A stretch of 57,738 nt of DNA from Spirochaetota bacterium (GCA_029562645.1 JAKQUI010000037.1:1-57738); one strand, 5' to 3'; counted from the stretch's first letter, positions 43,631-53,586 are shown. The notes: generated by a model from the sequence alone, not told the origin. Made by a program: numbers and translations.

Positions 43631-44635
43631 ATGAAACGAATCGAGATCACGGCGCTCCTCGGAATCGCAGCCCTCATCGCTACGCTCATTACGGCGGCCC
43701 CGGCCCTGTGCTGGACGACCGAGCTCAACACAAACGGCATCCGCGTGTACTCGCGCCAGCCCGCGAAGTTCCCCTTCAAGGAATACCGCGGCATCGTCGT
43801 GATCGACGCGAAGCTCGAGGTGCTGGGCGAGGTGCTGCGCGATCCGGCCGCCTTTCCGCAGTGGATGGCGAACTGCACGAGTGCGTCGATCGTCACGAAG
43901 ATCGACCGGAACAACATGACGCTGCGCATCGTGCTTTCCATGCCCGCCCCGGTGTCGGACCGAGACATCGTGGTGGAGGCCAAGACCGTCTACGACCTCG
44001 CGACGGCGCGGGGCATCGTGAAGCTGCGGGCGCTCGCCGATTCCGCCGTCCCGGCCGATACGCGCTTCGTGCGCATCACGACCTTCGCCGGCCAGTACCT
44101 TCTCGAATACATCGGGCGGGAGAAGACCCGGGTCGTGTACACGCTCCGGACCGATCCGCGGGTGGGGATGCCGGCCTTCGTGGTCAACTCGTACGTGAAG
44201 GACTACGCCTACAAGACGCTCGACGGCATGCGGCGGATGGCCGCGATGGGCAAATACGTCGCGGCGGGCGCGGTTTCGCCGGACCGGCCGATCTTCGACA
44301 AAACGCTCAAGGACCCGGCGGCGCTGCGCCGGATCATGAACGCGCGCATGCGCGAGTTCATCCGCGACCCGCTCGTGAGCGAGATCGTCGCGACCGACGC
44401 CGGGATCGTAAATATCGTGATGCGCGGCGGCGGTTCGTTCGCGAGCGTCAAGGAATCGTTCAAGCGGGGTTGCGCGCTCTATCTTGCGAAGAAGCACGGG
44501 TATGATGCGCGCACGGTCGAGGCGGCGGTGAACAACACGGAGTTCGAACGGGAGATCCTGAACGCGATCCTCTACGGCAGCGAGGCCGGGCGCTTCGACG
44601 TGGACTCGTGGATCAAAAAGCGTATCGGCAAGTAG
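43631..44635 (+). CDS. Secreted START-domain protein
   Basis: A 334-residue protein with a signal peptide (about 1-27, ending PALC). The domain resembles START lipid-binding domains: NGIRVYSRQPAKFPFKEYRG, then VLGEVLRDPAAFPQWMANC. A helical C-terminal part (about 225-334) has no recognised family. START domains bind sterols, phospholipids or other hydrophobic ligands, so a periplasmic lipid-carrier role is possible. AGGAG lies shortly before the ATG. The gene is alone in its orientation; the intergenic 43436-43630 holds only AT-rich promoter-like sequence. Confidence 0.75.
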   Translation: MKRIEITALLGIAALIATLITAAPALCWTTELNTNGIRVYSRQPAKFPFKEYRGIVVIDAKLEVLGEVLRDPAAFPQWMANCTSASIVTKIDRNNMTLRIVLSMPAPVSDRDIVVEAKTVYDLATARGIVKLRALADSAVPADTRFVRITTFAGQYLLEYIGREKTRVVYTLRTDPRVGMPAFVVNSYVKDYAYKTLDGMRRMAAMGKYVAAGAVSPDRPIFDKTLKDPAALRRIMNARMREFIRDPLVSEIVATDAGIVNIVMRGGGSFASVKESFKRGCALYLAKKHGYDARTVEAAVNNTEFEREILNAILYGSEAGRFDVDSWIKKRIGK

Positions 44636-44695
44636 GACGGCGGAGCGCATCGAACGGACCGCGCCCCGCCGCGAGCGTGTGAGTCGGTCTATGAG

Positions 44696-46918
44696 TCAGA
44701 AGGTGGCCGAAAGTCCCGCCAGGAAGTGAAAGCCCGGCATGGGATAGTCGAAACCGCGGTAATTCGGTGATGCGTCGGTCCCAACGTTTGCCTTCACCAC
44801 CATGGCCGTGTACCGCTGGTTGGTGATATTATACAGGTTCACGAACGCCCGGTAGTTTTTCATGAAGGTGTAGGCGAGCTTCGCGTTTATCACATAGTAC
44901 GCGGGGATCTCTTTGCGCCAGCGGTTTCCGCAGGTGTCTCCATATTTGTCGGTTTGTGACTGGTTCGCCGCATCGTCGGGCACGGGATTCTCCCAGTAGA
45001 GCTCCTTGATGTACTCGCCGCTCACGCCCGCGAAGAAATCGGCGATGGCGAGGCCGATGTTCGCGACGACCTTGTGCGTAGGCACATACGGCAGCACCTG
45101 ATTGTTCCACTCATTGTCGATGTACGAATACCCGACAGACACATCCAGCATCTTCTCGTACTTGTACCCCGCCGAGGCCTCGAGCCCGCTGTAATAGAAT
45201 TTGTCCATATTGTCCCACGCCGATCCCTTCATCGCGGGACCGGTCGGGTTCTTGGGATACGGGTCAGATGCAAGGAGGGACTTCTTGTACCACTTATCGT
45301 ACGAGAAGATGCGATAGCCCGTGAGCGCCAGCGTGAAGTCCGCGATGGTCTGCTCGATCCCCGCCTCGTAGATATAGTAGGTCTCCGGTTTGAGCGCAAA
45401 TTCGGTTTCTTGTATCGTATTGTCCTGCGCGGCGAACTTGAAGTACAGCTCGCGGATCTCCGGCAGAATGAAGCCCTTGGCGCCGCTCGCGTGGACCTTC
45501 GTCGTCTTGTGCGGATTAACAATCACCCCGCCCTGCCAGGCGTCGAAATCGCCGCTCGCGGAATCCCAGGTGTGCCGCGCGCCGGCAGTGAGGACGATGA
45601 TGTTTTCGAAGAGGCCCTGTTCAACGAGGCCGAAGTACGACTGCTGCGTGATGTACTTATTCTTCACATAGTAATACGGATCGTATTGAACATACCGGTT
45701 GTCGTCAATCTGCCGCCGCTGCGGATAGCCCTCGTATTTTTGCGGGTTGACGGCCGTCCCGCCAACCTGGCGAATGTCGAAGCCGGCGGTGATCCGGTTG
45801 CCGGGAATAATGTTCTTGAGCGTCTCCTTGAGCTTCACGCCGTAGGACACGTCGTTCGACTTGAAGGTCGAGTTCGACTTGGCCTTGTAGGCGGCGAGGT
45901 TCTTGTTCTCCTCTTCGTCGTAGGCGGGCATCCAGGAGCGGTGATGGCCGCTGTTGGCGTAGGCGATGAGCGAACCATCGAGCATGTTGAACGAATTGCG
46001 TATCGAGAAAAGACCGCCGTTGCGATCGATGCGGAAGACCTCGAGCCTGTCGCTGGGATACGGGTACTCCTCGCCGTCGAGGGCGCTGTCCACGCCGCCC
46101 GGATCGTGCGCGGTCATCTGCATCGCGTAGCCGTCCAGGCTGGCGTAGATGTGCTTCCCGAACTCGTAGCCCAGGTGCGCCGTCGCATTGTGGTCCTGGT
46201 AGCGCGCGGTGAAGGTCGTATTGTTGATCCGCTGCTCGCGATGCCCGTCGGTGTGGCGAAAGTTGTACGATATCGCATAGTCGAATCCGCCGATCTTCCC
46301 GCGGTGCACCAGCGAATCGTCGGTGGTGTTGAAGGTCCCGTACGAGGCCGTGATCTCCGTCTCGAAGCCCTCCTTCTCCTGGCGCTTGGTGATCACGTTG
46401 ATCACGCCGCCCACCGCGCTCGCGCCGTAGAGCACCGGCTGCGGGCCGTGCAGCACCTCGATGTGCTCCACGTTCTTCATCGCGAAGACGTCGGCCACGG
46501 GATGGCCCATGATCCCCATCGTCGTGTCAACGCCGTTGATGAGGATGGGCAGGCCGTGCGTGGGCGAGGTGGGGGCCGTAAGCGACCAGCTCGAAAGCCC
46601 CATGCCGCGGATGGTCATCCGTCCCGCGCCATTGGAGGCGACGCCGAAGCCCATCACCCCGCGCTCGGGCGTGTAAAAGCTGGGGACCTTTTCATTTATA
46701 AGGTTGATGAGGTCGGTCGCCGTGGACTTCTTCACCTCCTCCCCCTTGATCACGGACACCACGCCCGGGTGGATCTTCTTCTCGGTCACCACGATCTCGG
46801 TGCCGGAAAACGCGGATTGGTCCTTTTTGTCGGCGGGCGTGCCCGTTGTATCCGTCTGCGCATAAAGCGGCAGAGCCGTTACGGCCATCAGCAATAATAC
46901 AACGATCTTTTTAGACAT
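44696..46918 (-). CDS. TonB-dependent outer-membrane receptor
   Basis: A 740-residue receptor: signal peptide (MSKKIVVLLLMAVTALPLYA), an N-terminal plug (about 45-165, with GMGLSSWSLTAPTSPTHGLP) and a 22-strand barrel ending in Phe (LAGLSATF). It imports a large or scarce ligand, such as a metal-chelate, heme or corrinoid, using TonB energy. The start is at the signal peptide. An operator-like palindrome lies 35 bases upstream (46953-46979). The genes immediately beyond, on the same strand, encode an ECF-type importer, so the two may carry one ligand across both membranes. The ligand is not identified. Confidence 0.9.
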   Translation of the reverse strand: MSKKIVVLLLMAVTALPLYAQTDTTGTPADKKDQSAFSGTEIVVTEKKIHPGVVSVIKGEEVKKSTATDLINLINEKVPSFYTPERGVMGFGVASNGAGRMTIRGMGLSSWSLTAPTSPTHGLPILINGVDTTMGIMGHPVADVFAMKNVEHIEVLHGPQPVLYGASAVGGVINVITKRQEKEGFETEITASYGTFNTTDDSLVHRGKIGGFDYAISYNFRHTDGHREQRINNTTFTARYQDHNATAHLGYEFGKHIYASLDGYAMQMTAHDPGGVDSALDGEEYPYPSDRLEVFRIDRNGGLFSIRNSFNMLDGSLIAYANSGHHRSWMPAYDEEENKNLAAYKAKSNSTFKSNDVSYGVKLKETLKNIIPGNRITAGFDIRQVGGTAVNPQKYEGYPQRRQIDDNRYVQYDPYYYVKNKYITQQSYFGLVEQGLFENIIVLTAGARHTWDSASGDFDAWQGGVIVNPHKTTKVHASGAKGFILPEIRELYFKFAAQDNTIQETEFALKPETYYIYEAGIEQTIADFTLALTGYRIFSYDKWYKKSLLASDPYPKNPTGPAMKGSAWDNMDKFYYSGLEASAGYKYEKMLDVSVGYSYIDNEWNNQVLPYVPTHKVVANIGLAIADFFAGVSGEYIKELYWENPVPDDAANQSQTDKYGDTCGNRWRKEIPAYYVINAKLAYTFMKNYRAFVNLYNITNQRYTAMVVKANVGTDASPNYRGFDYPMPGFHFLAGLSATF

Positions 46919-46952
46919 GGTATCACCCTGGAGCAAAAACTGTATGCATTGA

Positions 46953-46979
46953 GTAACACACGATTTATTATCGTGTTAC
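46953..46979. promoter_or_regulatory. Palindromic operator of the TonB receptor gene
   Basis: GTAACAC (46953-46959) and GTGTTAC (46973-46979) are perfect inverted 7-mers 13 bp apart, with an inner GAT/ATC pair. On the minus strand a TTGACA (46986-46981) abuts it, but no good -10 lies at normal spacing. The layout is that of a repressor site, plausibly responsive to metal or ligand supply. Confidence 0.65.
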
Positions 46980-46989
46980 CTGTCAATAT

Positions 46990-47022
46990 AAAAAATCGCC
47001 CTTCGTGATATCACGAGGAGCG
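46990..47022 (-). terminator. Rho-independent terminator of the ECF operon
   Basis: On the minus strand a 12-pair stem (47022-47011 with 47008-46997, one mismatch and one wobble) contains the perfect palindrome TCGTGATATCACGA. It is followed by a T run (46995-46990). It lies 14 bases after the ATPase stop and insulates the TonB gene. Confidence 0.75.
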
Positions 47023-47035
47023 CACTATCATCACC

Positions 47036-47737
47036 CTACCATAAAAGATTAGTAACCGCGCGGGTCCGAAGCGCCTGGCGGGCGGTAAACGTGCCGGCGA
47101 CCACACCCGAGTCCAGCAGGGCCACATTGGCGCCGAGCCGCTCGACGATGGCGCGCTGGTGGGTCGCGACGATCATGGTCGTGGGCACCTCCGCGAGGAG
47201 GCGCAGGAGCTCGTCGCCGGAGGGGCGGTCGAGGCTCGCGAGCGGCTCGTCGAGAAGCAGACAATCGGGCTCGCGCGCGAGGACGCCGGCCAGCGCGGCG
47301 CGCTTCATCTCGCCGGTGGAACAATCGAGCGGATAGCGCCCGGCATAGGCCTCGAGACGGAAGCGCCGGAGCCAGGCGAACGCCCGCTCACGCCGCTCGT
47401 CGTACGGCAGCTCCGGTCGCGGATCGCTCAGGATGATGTCGTCGAGCACCGTGGGCATGATGAACTGATAGGCCACGCTGCTGAAGAGATAGCCGATGCG
47501 CCGACGCAGCTCCGGCGCACTCGCGCGCGTGCGCTCCACGCCGAAGAGCGCGATCCGTCCGGGACCGTCCAGCAGGCCCGCCAGGTGCATGAGCAGCGTG
47601 GTTTTCCCGGAGCCGTTTGCCCCGACCAGCGCGAGACGGGAACCGGCGGGAACGGCAAGGGTGATACCGCGCAGCACCTCAGTGCCGTCGGGATACGAAA
47701 AGCGCAGGTCCGCGATCTCGACGGCGTGCGCGGTCAT
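47036..47737 (-). CDS. ECF/cobalt-type ABC transporter ATPase
   Basis: A 233-residue ATPase: Walker A GANGSGKTT (39-47), a Q-loop in SSVAYQFIM, signature CSTGEMKRAALAG in place of LSGGQ, and Walker B CLLLDEPLASLD. The pattern is that of CbiO/EcfA-type ATPases. The start ATG at 47737 overlaps the stop of the T component (ATGA). A single ATPase probably acts as a homodimer. It ends at a terminator before the TonB receptor gene. Confidence 0.85.
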   Translation of the reverse strand: MTAHAVEIADLRFSYPDGTEVLRGITLAVPAGSRLALVGANGSGKTTLLMHLAGLLDGPGRIALFGVERTRASAPELRRRIGYLFSSVAYQFIMPTVLDDIILSDPRPELPYDERRERAFAWLRRFRLEAYAGRYPLDCSTGEMKRAALAGVLAREPDCLLLDEPLASLDRPSGDELLRLLAEVPTTMIVATHQRAIVERLGANVALLDSGVVAGTFTARQALRTRAVTNLLW

Positions 47738-48402
47738 GGCGTCACCGCCGCGAACCCGGCCGCAGCCAAGGACATCGCCGCAAGCGCGGCGGCGAGGTCC
47801 CTCGCCGTGAGGGGAGCGAAGGGCGCCGCCGGGAGCGGGCCGTTCACCCGCAGCGCGATGGCGGCCTGGTTCAGGTGCGCCGTGTAGAGCTCCTTGAGGA
47901 TCACGTTGTGCGCATAATAGCGCGCAAGGCGCCACCGGTGGCCGCGCACGGAACCGAAGCGCGCCATGAGCTGGTGGCGGATAAGCCGGTTTCTCCGGGC
48001 CCCGGCGGCGAGGGCGTTGAACACGAGAACGGCGTACAGGGAGATCCGCAGCGACGGGACGATGCGCACGAGGTCGCCGAAGCCGCGGCGGCCGATCCAG
48101 CGCATCCCCGCGCGCGCCGCGAGGAACACGTACACGACGGCGGCCGCGTTCCCCGCCGCCTCCCCGGCATTGAGCGCGCCGGCGGCCAGCGACGAGACGA
48201 CCGTAAAGAGGGAAAAGCTGAGCGCGAAGAGGGCCGCCGGAAGCGTTGCGCGCAATTGCTCACGCGCCGGCTCGCCGCCCATGACCGCAAGCACGACCCC
48301 CGCGGCCGTCGGGAAGAGGATCGCGGGCTGCGGAAACGGCCGGCACGATACGAACGACGCGACCGCCAGTCCCAGCGCGGCGATTTTGCAGAGCGTCAGC
48401 AT
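47734..48402 (-). CDS. ECF transporter T component (CbiQ-like)
   Basis: A 222-residue membrane protein with about five hydrophobic segments in its N-terminal half and an amphipathic, Arg-rich coupling region (GARRNRLIRHQLMARFGSVR). This is expected for the scaffold that contacts the ATPases. The identification depends heavily on context: ATPase next to it, S-like membrane protein two genes upstream. It overlaps the methyltransferase gene by seven bases and the ATPase gene by four. Confidence 0.72.
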   Translation of the reverse strand: MLTLCKIAALGLAVASFVSCRPFPQPAILFPTAAGVVLAVMGGEPAREQLRATLPAALFALSFSLFTVVSSLAAGALNAGEAAGNAAAVVYVFLAARAGMRWIGRRGFGDLVRIVPSLRISLYAVLVFNALAAGARRNRLIRHQLMARFGSVRGHRWRLARYYAHNVILKELYTAHLNQAAIALRVNGPLPAAPFAPLTARDLAAALAAMSLAAAGFAAVTP

Positions 48403-49013
48403 GGAGCGGCTTCGACGTAGTTGAGGCCGGGCGCGTCCTCGTAGGCCTCCAGGCGAAAACCGGTATCGGCGAAGAGCGCCTCGAGCTCGTCCCGGCCGGG
48501 CATCATGTCGTCGTGAACGGGCGCGTCCAGCGAGGCGTGGAAGCTGTTGAGCGACGCGGTGTCGGCGAGGTGGAAGATGACGAGCCGGCCGCCCGGCGCG
48601 AGGAGCGCGCGCATCGCGGCAAGCGCCCGCGCCTTGTCCGCGACGTGCGGGAACACGGCGAAGCACAGGATGATGTCGAAGGCGCCCTCGGGCAGGCCGC
48701 AGGTCTCGATGTCGCCGGCGATCCAGCGGACGTTCGCATGCCGCCCGTGGAGCGTGCGCGCGCGCTCGATCATCGCCGGGGCGGCGTCGATCGCGCACAC
48801 CGAACCCTCGCTCCCCACGCGCGCGACGATGTGCGGAACGAGCACGCCGTTGCCGCACCCCACGTCGAGCACCCGCATGCCGCGCCGCACGGGCACGCGC
48901 GCGAACACCTCGGCCAGCCGTTCCTGCCGCGCGCCGTCGTTGCCGACGATATCGTCCCAGTTCGGGGCCAGCCGGTTAAAGTACTCCGTTTTGCGCGCGA
49001 AGCGATCGTCCAC
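48396..49013 (-). CDS. Class I SAM-dependent methyltransferase
   Basis: A 205-residue methyltransferase with motif I VLDVGCGNG (about 48-56), an acidic ribose-binding residue in AIDAAPAMIE, and GDIETCGLPEGAFDIILC as motifs II-III, close to the UbiE/Methyltransf-11 group. It lies inside an ECF transporter operon between S and T, overlapping the T gene by seven bases. It may therefore modify the imported molecule or a related cofactor. The substrate is unknown. Confidence 0.85.
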   Translation of the reverse strand: MDDRFARKTEYFNRLAPNWDDIVGNDGARQERLAEVFARVPVRRGMRVLDVGCGNGVLVPHIVARVGSEGSVCAIDAAPAMIERARTLHGRHANVRWIAGDIETCGLPEGAFDIILCFAVFPHVADKARALAAMRALLAPGGRLVIFHLADTASLNSFHASLDAPVHDDMMPGRDELEALFADTGFRLEAYEDAPGLNYVEAAPC

Positions 49014-49022
49014 GGTCGGGCC

Positions 49023-49580
49023 TCAGTCGCCGCTTCGCTCGTAGGGCCGGATGCTGAAACGCCGGAGGAGCTGTGCGGCCTTGGGGACGGCGAACGGCGC
49101 GGCGGCGAAGATGATGGCGATCCCCGGCAGCGACTTCACGAGATCGTATGCGGTAAACACTTTTCCGGAAACGCCGAAGAGCGGCATCACGAACCTGTAG
49201 AGCAGGGCCATCAGCGAACGCTCCACGGCGAAGGCTGCGACGAGGGTGAGGACGATCGCGCCACGGCTCAAGGCCTCTAAGCGGTGCGACACCAGCGATA
49301 TCGCCAGGCACATCGCGCCCAGCTGCACGGCCATGGTGACGGCGATGGGCGGATAGAACGGCGGCATGCCGGTGAGGAGCGCGGACACGAGCGGCGTGCA
49401 CGCGCCCATGAGCGCGGCATCGGCCCTACCCAGCAGGAATGCGCCGATCGCGAGGGGAAGATACATCGGAAGGAAGATGGCGCCCAGCCCCAGGGCGTGA
49501 AACAGGATGGGCGCCATCACGCCCAGCCCGGTAAAAAGGACCGCCGTGGTGATTCCGCTGATGTCAATTGTATCGTGCAT
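49023..49580 (-). CDS. ECF transporter S component (putative substrate binding)
   Basis: A 185-residue membrane protein with about six hydrophobic segments. The region LGLGAIFLPMYLPLAIGAFL followed by LTGMPPFYPP resembles a group of S components with an LGLG-x-x-FLPMH-x-P motif, whose ligands are mostly unassigned. The following genes encode a methyltransferase, T component and ATPase. The ATG at 49580 was preferred; an in-frame GTG at 49607 is also possible. Confidence 0.68.
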   Translation of the reverse strand: MHDTIDISGITTAVLFTGLGVMAPILFHALGLGAIFLPMYLPLAIGAFLLGRADAALMGACTPLVSALLTGMPPFYPPIAVTMAVQLGAMCLAISLVSHRLEALSRGAIVLTLVAAFAVERSLMALLYRFVMPLFGVSGKVFTAYDLVKSLPGIAIIFAAAPFAVPKAAQLLRRFSIRPYERSGD

Positions 49581-49685
49581 GCTGGTCCCGGATCGCGCAA
49601 GTGGCACGGTTGCCCTATCTGTGCCACCTTAGCGCGGCCCCATCCGGCTGACAAGAATTTTTCTCGGGCGGGGGCCCGGGAGGGG

Positions 49686-50558
49686 TCAGAGCCCCTCTGC
49701 GAGACGGTAGCGCTTCCCGTCGAAGGAGATGCGGCCGAAGCCGACCTCGCAATCGTGCGGAAAGGCGGAGACGGCGTTTTCTCGGCAGGCGTCCGCGAGG
49801 AGGCGCTCCTTCACGCGATAGGTGTCCACGGGGAAGCGATCATAGGCCATGATGAGCGGCAAGTGTATATGGTGCGATGTGGGAATGATATCGCCCCAGA
49901 AGACGAGGCGCTCGCCGCCCGACTCGAGCATGAGCGCCATATGGTTCTCCGTGTGCCCGCCGGTCACGACCAGGCGGATGTCGTCGTTGATCCGGCCGTC
50001 GCCGTCGATGCATTCGAGCTGGCCGCTCTCGCGCACGGGGACGAGGGCCTCGGGAACATAGCTGGGCGCGGTGAGCGGATCCTTCGAGAGCGCCGCGTCC
50101 CACTCGCCGCGCTGGACGACGTAGCGCGCCTTCGGAAAGCGCGGGACGAAACGCCCGTCGCGCTCCCGGCGGCAGGCCGTACCCGCGTGGTCCCAGTGCA
50201 AGTGCGAGAAGACGGCATGGGTGATGTCCCCCGGCGCATATCCGATCGCGCCCAACGCCGAATCAAGCCGGTTGGTCGATTCGATCGCGTAGGAGCGCAT
50301 GAGCTTCTCATTGCCGTCGAAGACGTCGCCCGCGCCGCCCTCGACCAGAAGCGCGATCCCCTTCCCCGCGACAAGCAGCGCGCGGCAGGCGAGCCGGATG
50401 CGGTTGTCGGCGTCGGCCTCGTAGAAGCGGCCCCACAGCGCCTTGGGGGCCACGCCGAACATCGCGCCCCCGTCGAGGCGAAAGAAACCATCGGGGAGCG
50501 AGTAGCAGTCGTACTCGCCGACGCGGACATGGGCCGGAGACGAAGGTCCCGCCGTCAC
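49686..50558 (-). CDS. Metallo-beta-lactamase-fold hydrolase
   Basis: A 290-residue MBL-fold enzyme. Zinc ligands: HLHWDH (119-124), a His in GGHTENHM and the Asp in FWGDIIPT. Similar proteins include lactonases of the AHL-lactonase/PqsE-like group and many uncharacterised hydrolases. The start is GTG (50558), inside the stop of the chemoreceptor gene (GTGA overlap), so translation is coupled. There is no signal peptide. A link to chemosensing, for example degrading a signal lactone, is speculation. Confidence 0.85.
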   Translation of the reverse strand: MTAGPSSPAHVRVGEYDCYSLPDGFFRLDGGAMFGVAPKALWGRFYEADADNRIRLACRALLVAGKGIALLVEGGAGDVFDGNEKLMRSYAIESTNRLDSALGAIGYAPGDITHAVFSHLHWDHAGTACRRERDGRFVPRFPKARYVVQRGEWDAALSKDPLTAPSYVPEALVPVRESGQLECIDGDGRINDDIRLVVTGGHTENHMALMLESGGERLVFWGDIIPTSHHIHLPLIMAYDRFPVDTYRVKERLLADACRENAVSAFPHDCEVGFGRISFDGKRYRLAEGL

Positions 50559-52117
50559 GAACGCACCTCGTCGAGCATGCCCGTAATTTCCACCGAGCGC
50601 CCCTCGAGCCGGTGCGACAGGATCATGAGCGCGTTCAGGTTCTCGGAGATGTTCTCGGTCATGCTGGTCATCTTCTCCATCCACTCCATGATGCGCAGGA
50701 TCAGCTCGGTCTGGTCGTTAAAGTGGGAGATCACCTCGCCCGTGGTGCGCTTGATCTCCTCGTTGGAGTCGTACAGGATGCGGCTCTCGCGGTACTCCCG
50801 ATCGGTCTTCGTTCCCAGGTCCTGGATGAACAGCGTCAGGCGCTTCACGAAATCGATGATGGTGGTCAGGCCCGACGACATCCCCTCCACCATCTTCGAG
50901 ACCTCCTCGATGTTGCTCACGGTGCTCTTGATGATGGTGGAGATCTCCTTGGACGACTCGACGCTGATGTTCGCGAGCTTCGAGATCTCGTCGGCCACGA
51001 CGGCGAACCCGCGCCCGTACTCCCCGGCGCGCGCGGACTCGATGGCCGCGTTGAGCGACAGGAGGTTGGTCTGGTCGGCTATCTCGTTGATGGTCTTGGA
51101 GATGTCCTCGATCTTGCGCGAGTTGTCGCGCATCGCCATGATGAGACGCGCGCTCTCGCGTACGTACTGCTCGTTCGTCTCGGCGAGCGAGAGGGCGCCG
51201 TCGGCCATCTCGCGCTGTCCCGCGCTCGACTTGTACACCTCGTCCATCAGCTCGGATATCTCGCGGATCTTGGCGAAGTTACCCTCGATCGACTCCTCCT
51301 GCGTATTGATCTTCTTGCGGATCTCCCCGATCCCCTTGGAGAAGGTCTCGGAGATCTCGGTGATCTCACGGATGAGCTTGTTGGTCTGGTCCACGGTGGT
51401 GCCGATGCTGTTGGTGGAGTCGCTGAGCTCGCCGCTCCCGGATACGAGATCATGCGCCACGGCCTTCACGGTGCCCAGGAGCTGGCTGGCGAAGGAGAGG
51501 TTCCTGTCCGCCGCGCCGCGCGCGTCCTCGATCTTCCGGATGTTCCGGTTGGTGAAGTCCGCCATCACGTACAGGAAGTACGTGAACACCCCGAGGAAAA
51601 GCACCTTCGAAAATTCGTGGGAAACCCGCATGCCGTTGCTCGAGAAGACGAGCGCGTTATCGGTGCTGAAAAACATGCCGCCGTCGAATATTGCGAGAAA
51701 AACGAGAAGACCGTAGCTCGCGACCGACAGGGAACCGAAATACAGTATCATCCGCTTGTTATACCTGAGCGCGTTGACGATTCCGAAGATGAAATACACC
51801 AGGAACGTGGCCGGCTCCTTGATCGTCATGCCGTAGCCGTGCGCGGGATCGAAATGAAAGGCGAATTTGACCGTGAAAACGAGAATCGCGTCGGTGGTGA
51901 GCATCGTCATGATGAGCCACAGGGGGATGCGCTCCCGCCGGATGAACAGATAGTGCACGATTGAGATCGCCAGATACATCCCGGTCGCGGCAAAAATGGA
52001 GGCATACACTACGGGCGCCGAGCCGCCGGTATACGACGAGATGCCCGCCAGCGCGACGAATAGAACGAAGAGATACCTCGTCCGGTTGATGATTTTTTCT
52101 ATGAGGATCGTATTCAT
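50555..52117 (-). CDS. Methyl-accepting chemotaxis-type protein, multi-membrane-pass
   Basis: A 520-residue receptor. The N-terminal 190 residues hold about six membrane segments rather than a periplasmic sensor, and no HAMP domain is obvious. The C-terminal part is a chemoreceptor signalling domain with the hairpin tip [20 protein letters not shown] and [15 protein letters not shown]. Starts at ATG 52117 (MNTILIEKI); ribosome site weak. Such 6-TM receptors are thought to sense signals in or near the membrane. It is coupled to a downstream hydrolase gene. No other chemotaxis gene is present. Confidence 0.88.
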   Translation of the reverse strand: MNTILIEKIINRTRYLFVLFVALAGISSYTGGSAPVVYASIFAATGMYLAISIVHYLFIRRERIPLWLIMTMLTTDAILVFTVKFAFHFDPAHGYGMTIKEPATFLVYFIFGIVNALRYNKRMILYFGSLSVASYGLLVFLAIFDGGMFFSTDNALVFSSNGMRVSHEFSKVLFLGVFTYFLYVMADFTNRNIRKIEDARGAADRNLSFASQLLGTVKAVAHDLVSGSGELSDSTNSIGTTVDQTNKLIREITEISETFSKGIGEIRKKINTQEESIEGNFAKIREISELMDEVYKSSAGQREMADGALSLAETNEQYVRESARLIMAMRDNSRKIEDISKTINEIADQTNLLSLNAAIESARAGEYGRGFAVVADEISKLANISVESSKEISTIIKSTVSNIEEVSKMVEGMSSGLTTIIDFVKRLTLFIQDLGTKTDREYRESRILYDSNEEIKRTTGEVISHFNDQTELILRIMEWMEKMTSMTENISENLNALMILSHRLEGRSVEITGMLDEVRS

Positions 52118-52278
52118 GATTCGCAATTTTCGCCCAGAGATTTCTTTTAATAATAATCCCGCAGGGTGACCGAAATCAAGCATTTATTCGATCCTTTTCC
52201 CGGAACAGGGAGGGAAAACCCTTAAAAAGCAAAAAGAGGGACCGGTTGACGCCTCGAGAGACACGAAGATCACGAACC

Positions 52279-53586
52279 TCAAAACGAATAACGAACGCGC
52301 AACTCCACCCTCGTTTTGTTTGGCTTTTCGCCTGACTCGCTGTATTGCTCGCCGATGAGAAACAGCGCCTTCAAGCGCAACTCGAGATTGGTCACGCCGG
52401 TGTACACGATCTCCGGGGAAAGCGTGGAGCTGTAATCGGCGGTATTGTATATCCAGGTGACAGCCGGCGTCACGTAGAGGATATCGAAGGGGTCCTTCTG
52501 GCTGATGCGAGCGTACGCGTAATCACGCATCGGGTTCACCTTCGCGATCGCGGTATCGGCACTGTCGGAAATCTTCTGTAGGAGACCGTCGTCACCGGTC
52601 ATCTCGTAAAATGCGTATGCCTTGTTGATTGACACGTACTGACGCTTCATGACGGCCGTGTCACGGCCGGCGCCGTTGTGATAGTACTCGACGATAAACG
52701 TTGTGTCGGCCTCATTGAGATAACGGATCCCCGCCAGGAACGATGCCGCGGCGCTCTCCCGCACGGAAACGACGCCCGAATCATCAAGCACGGTTTTACT
52801 CACCCGCGTTAGATATGCGGCCTCGCCGTGCACCTCGATATTGGTGGTAATGTTACGCGAGAAATCGAACCCGAACCGCGACCGACTGGAAAGGCTGTAC
52901 GAATAAATAAAGTCCAGGTCCGTGTCGAAGAGCAGCAGGTACAGCTTCGCCGCCGATTCGAGATCCTGGCGCGGGGCGTAATCCTCGTTAACGCCGGTGA
53001 ACACCGGCAGGAACACCGGGGTGAACGAAACCGTCTTGAGCGGCCCCTCGAAGCTCCTGGTATACTCGAAGCGGGCGAGATAGTACCCCTCGAGGTCGAG
53101 CTCGGGCTCGTCCGGATTCTTTGGCCGGGTGAACAGCGCCGCCGGGTTCCAGGCATAGCCCTTCCCCCACTTCAGGGATTCCTTGCCAACGTGAACGCGA
53201 AAGGAATCCACCGGCGCCAGCGAGCCATACCCCTCGTAGAGCGTGGCATCGCCGTGATTGCCCGCATAGTCGCGCCTCCCGCCGACATTCCCCTTCGCGT
53301 ACAGGCCCACCATGCGATACTCGAGATTGCCGTCGAGCTGCACCCTGCCGTTATATTCATCCGTACGTTCGCCGACGGTGCTATCGTAGAAATTCAGCTT
53401 ATAGAGCGAAGCATCTCGGTTCAGCCACGATTCGACCGGCCGCAGCTCGGCGAAACCTCCCACATGATAGGGCTTCTTTTCGGTTTCGGCTCCCAGCTCC
53501 CTCTCGTCGAAGGCATACTCGTCTTCTCCGTATGCTGCAGTCACTGTCGCAACCAGCAGAAGGAGAACCGGGAACAGGCGCTTCAT
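52279..53586 (-). CDS. Outer-membrane beta-barrel protein
   Basis: A 435-residue protein with a signal peptide (MKRLFPVLLLLVATVTAAYG) and alternating-residue strands rich in aromatic residues, ending in an aromatic (VRYSF), as barrel proteins do. Its profile resembles DUF1302-like or alginate-export-like barrels. It overlaps the LolA-like gene (ATGA) and is the last gene of an exporter operon, so it may be the outer-membrane exit or receiver for that system. Confidence 0.75.
   Translation of the reverse strand: MKRLFPVLLLLVATVTAAYGEDEYAFDERELGAETEKKPYHVGGFAELRPVESWLNRDASLYKLNFYDSTVGERTDEYNGRVQLDGNLEYRMVGLYAKGNVGGRRDYAGNHGDATLYEGYGSLAPVDSFRVHVGKESLKWGKGYAWNPAALFTRPKNPDEPELDLEGYYLARFEYTRSFEGPLKTVSFTPVFLPVFTGVNEDYAPRQDLESAAKLYLLLFDTDLDFIYSYSLSSRSRFGFDFSRNITTNIEVHGEAAYLTRVSKTVLDDSGVVSVRESAAASFLAGIRYLNEADTTFIVEYYHNGAGRDTAVMKRQYVSINKAYAFYEMTGDDGLLQKISDSADTAIAKVNPMRDYAYARISQKDPFDILYVTPAVTWIYNTADYSSTLSPEIVYTGVTNLELRLKALFLIGEQYSESGEKPNKTRVELRVRYSF

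Noticed and set aside
46981-46986. TTGACA as the -35 of the TonB receptor promoter
   Set aside because: No acceptable -10 lies 16-18 bases away; the hexamer may be chance and I report only the operator.
44696-49580. Calling the TonB/ECF cluster a nickel, cobalt or B12 system
   Set aside because: No riboswitch, no CbiM/NikM His-rich N-terminus and no NikR-type site are visible, so the ligand is left open.
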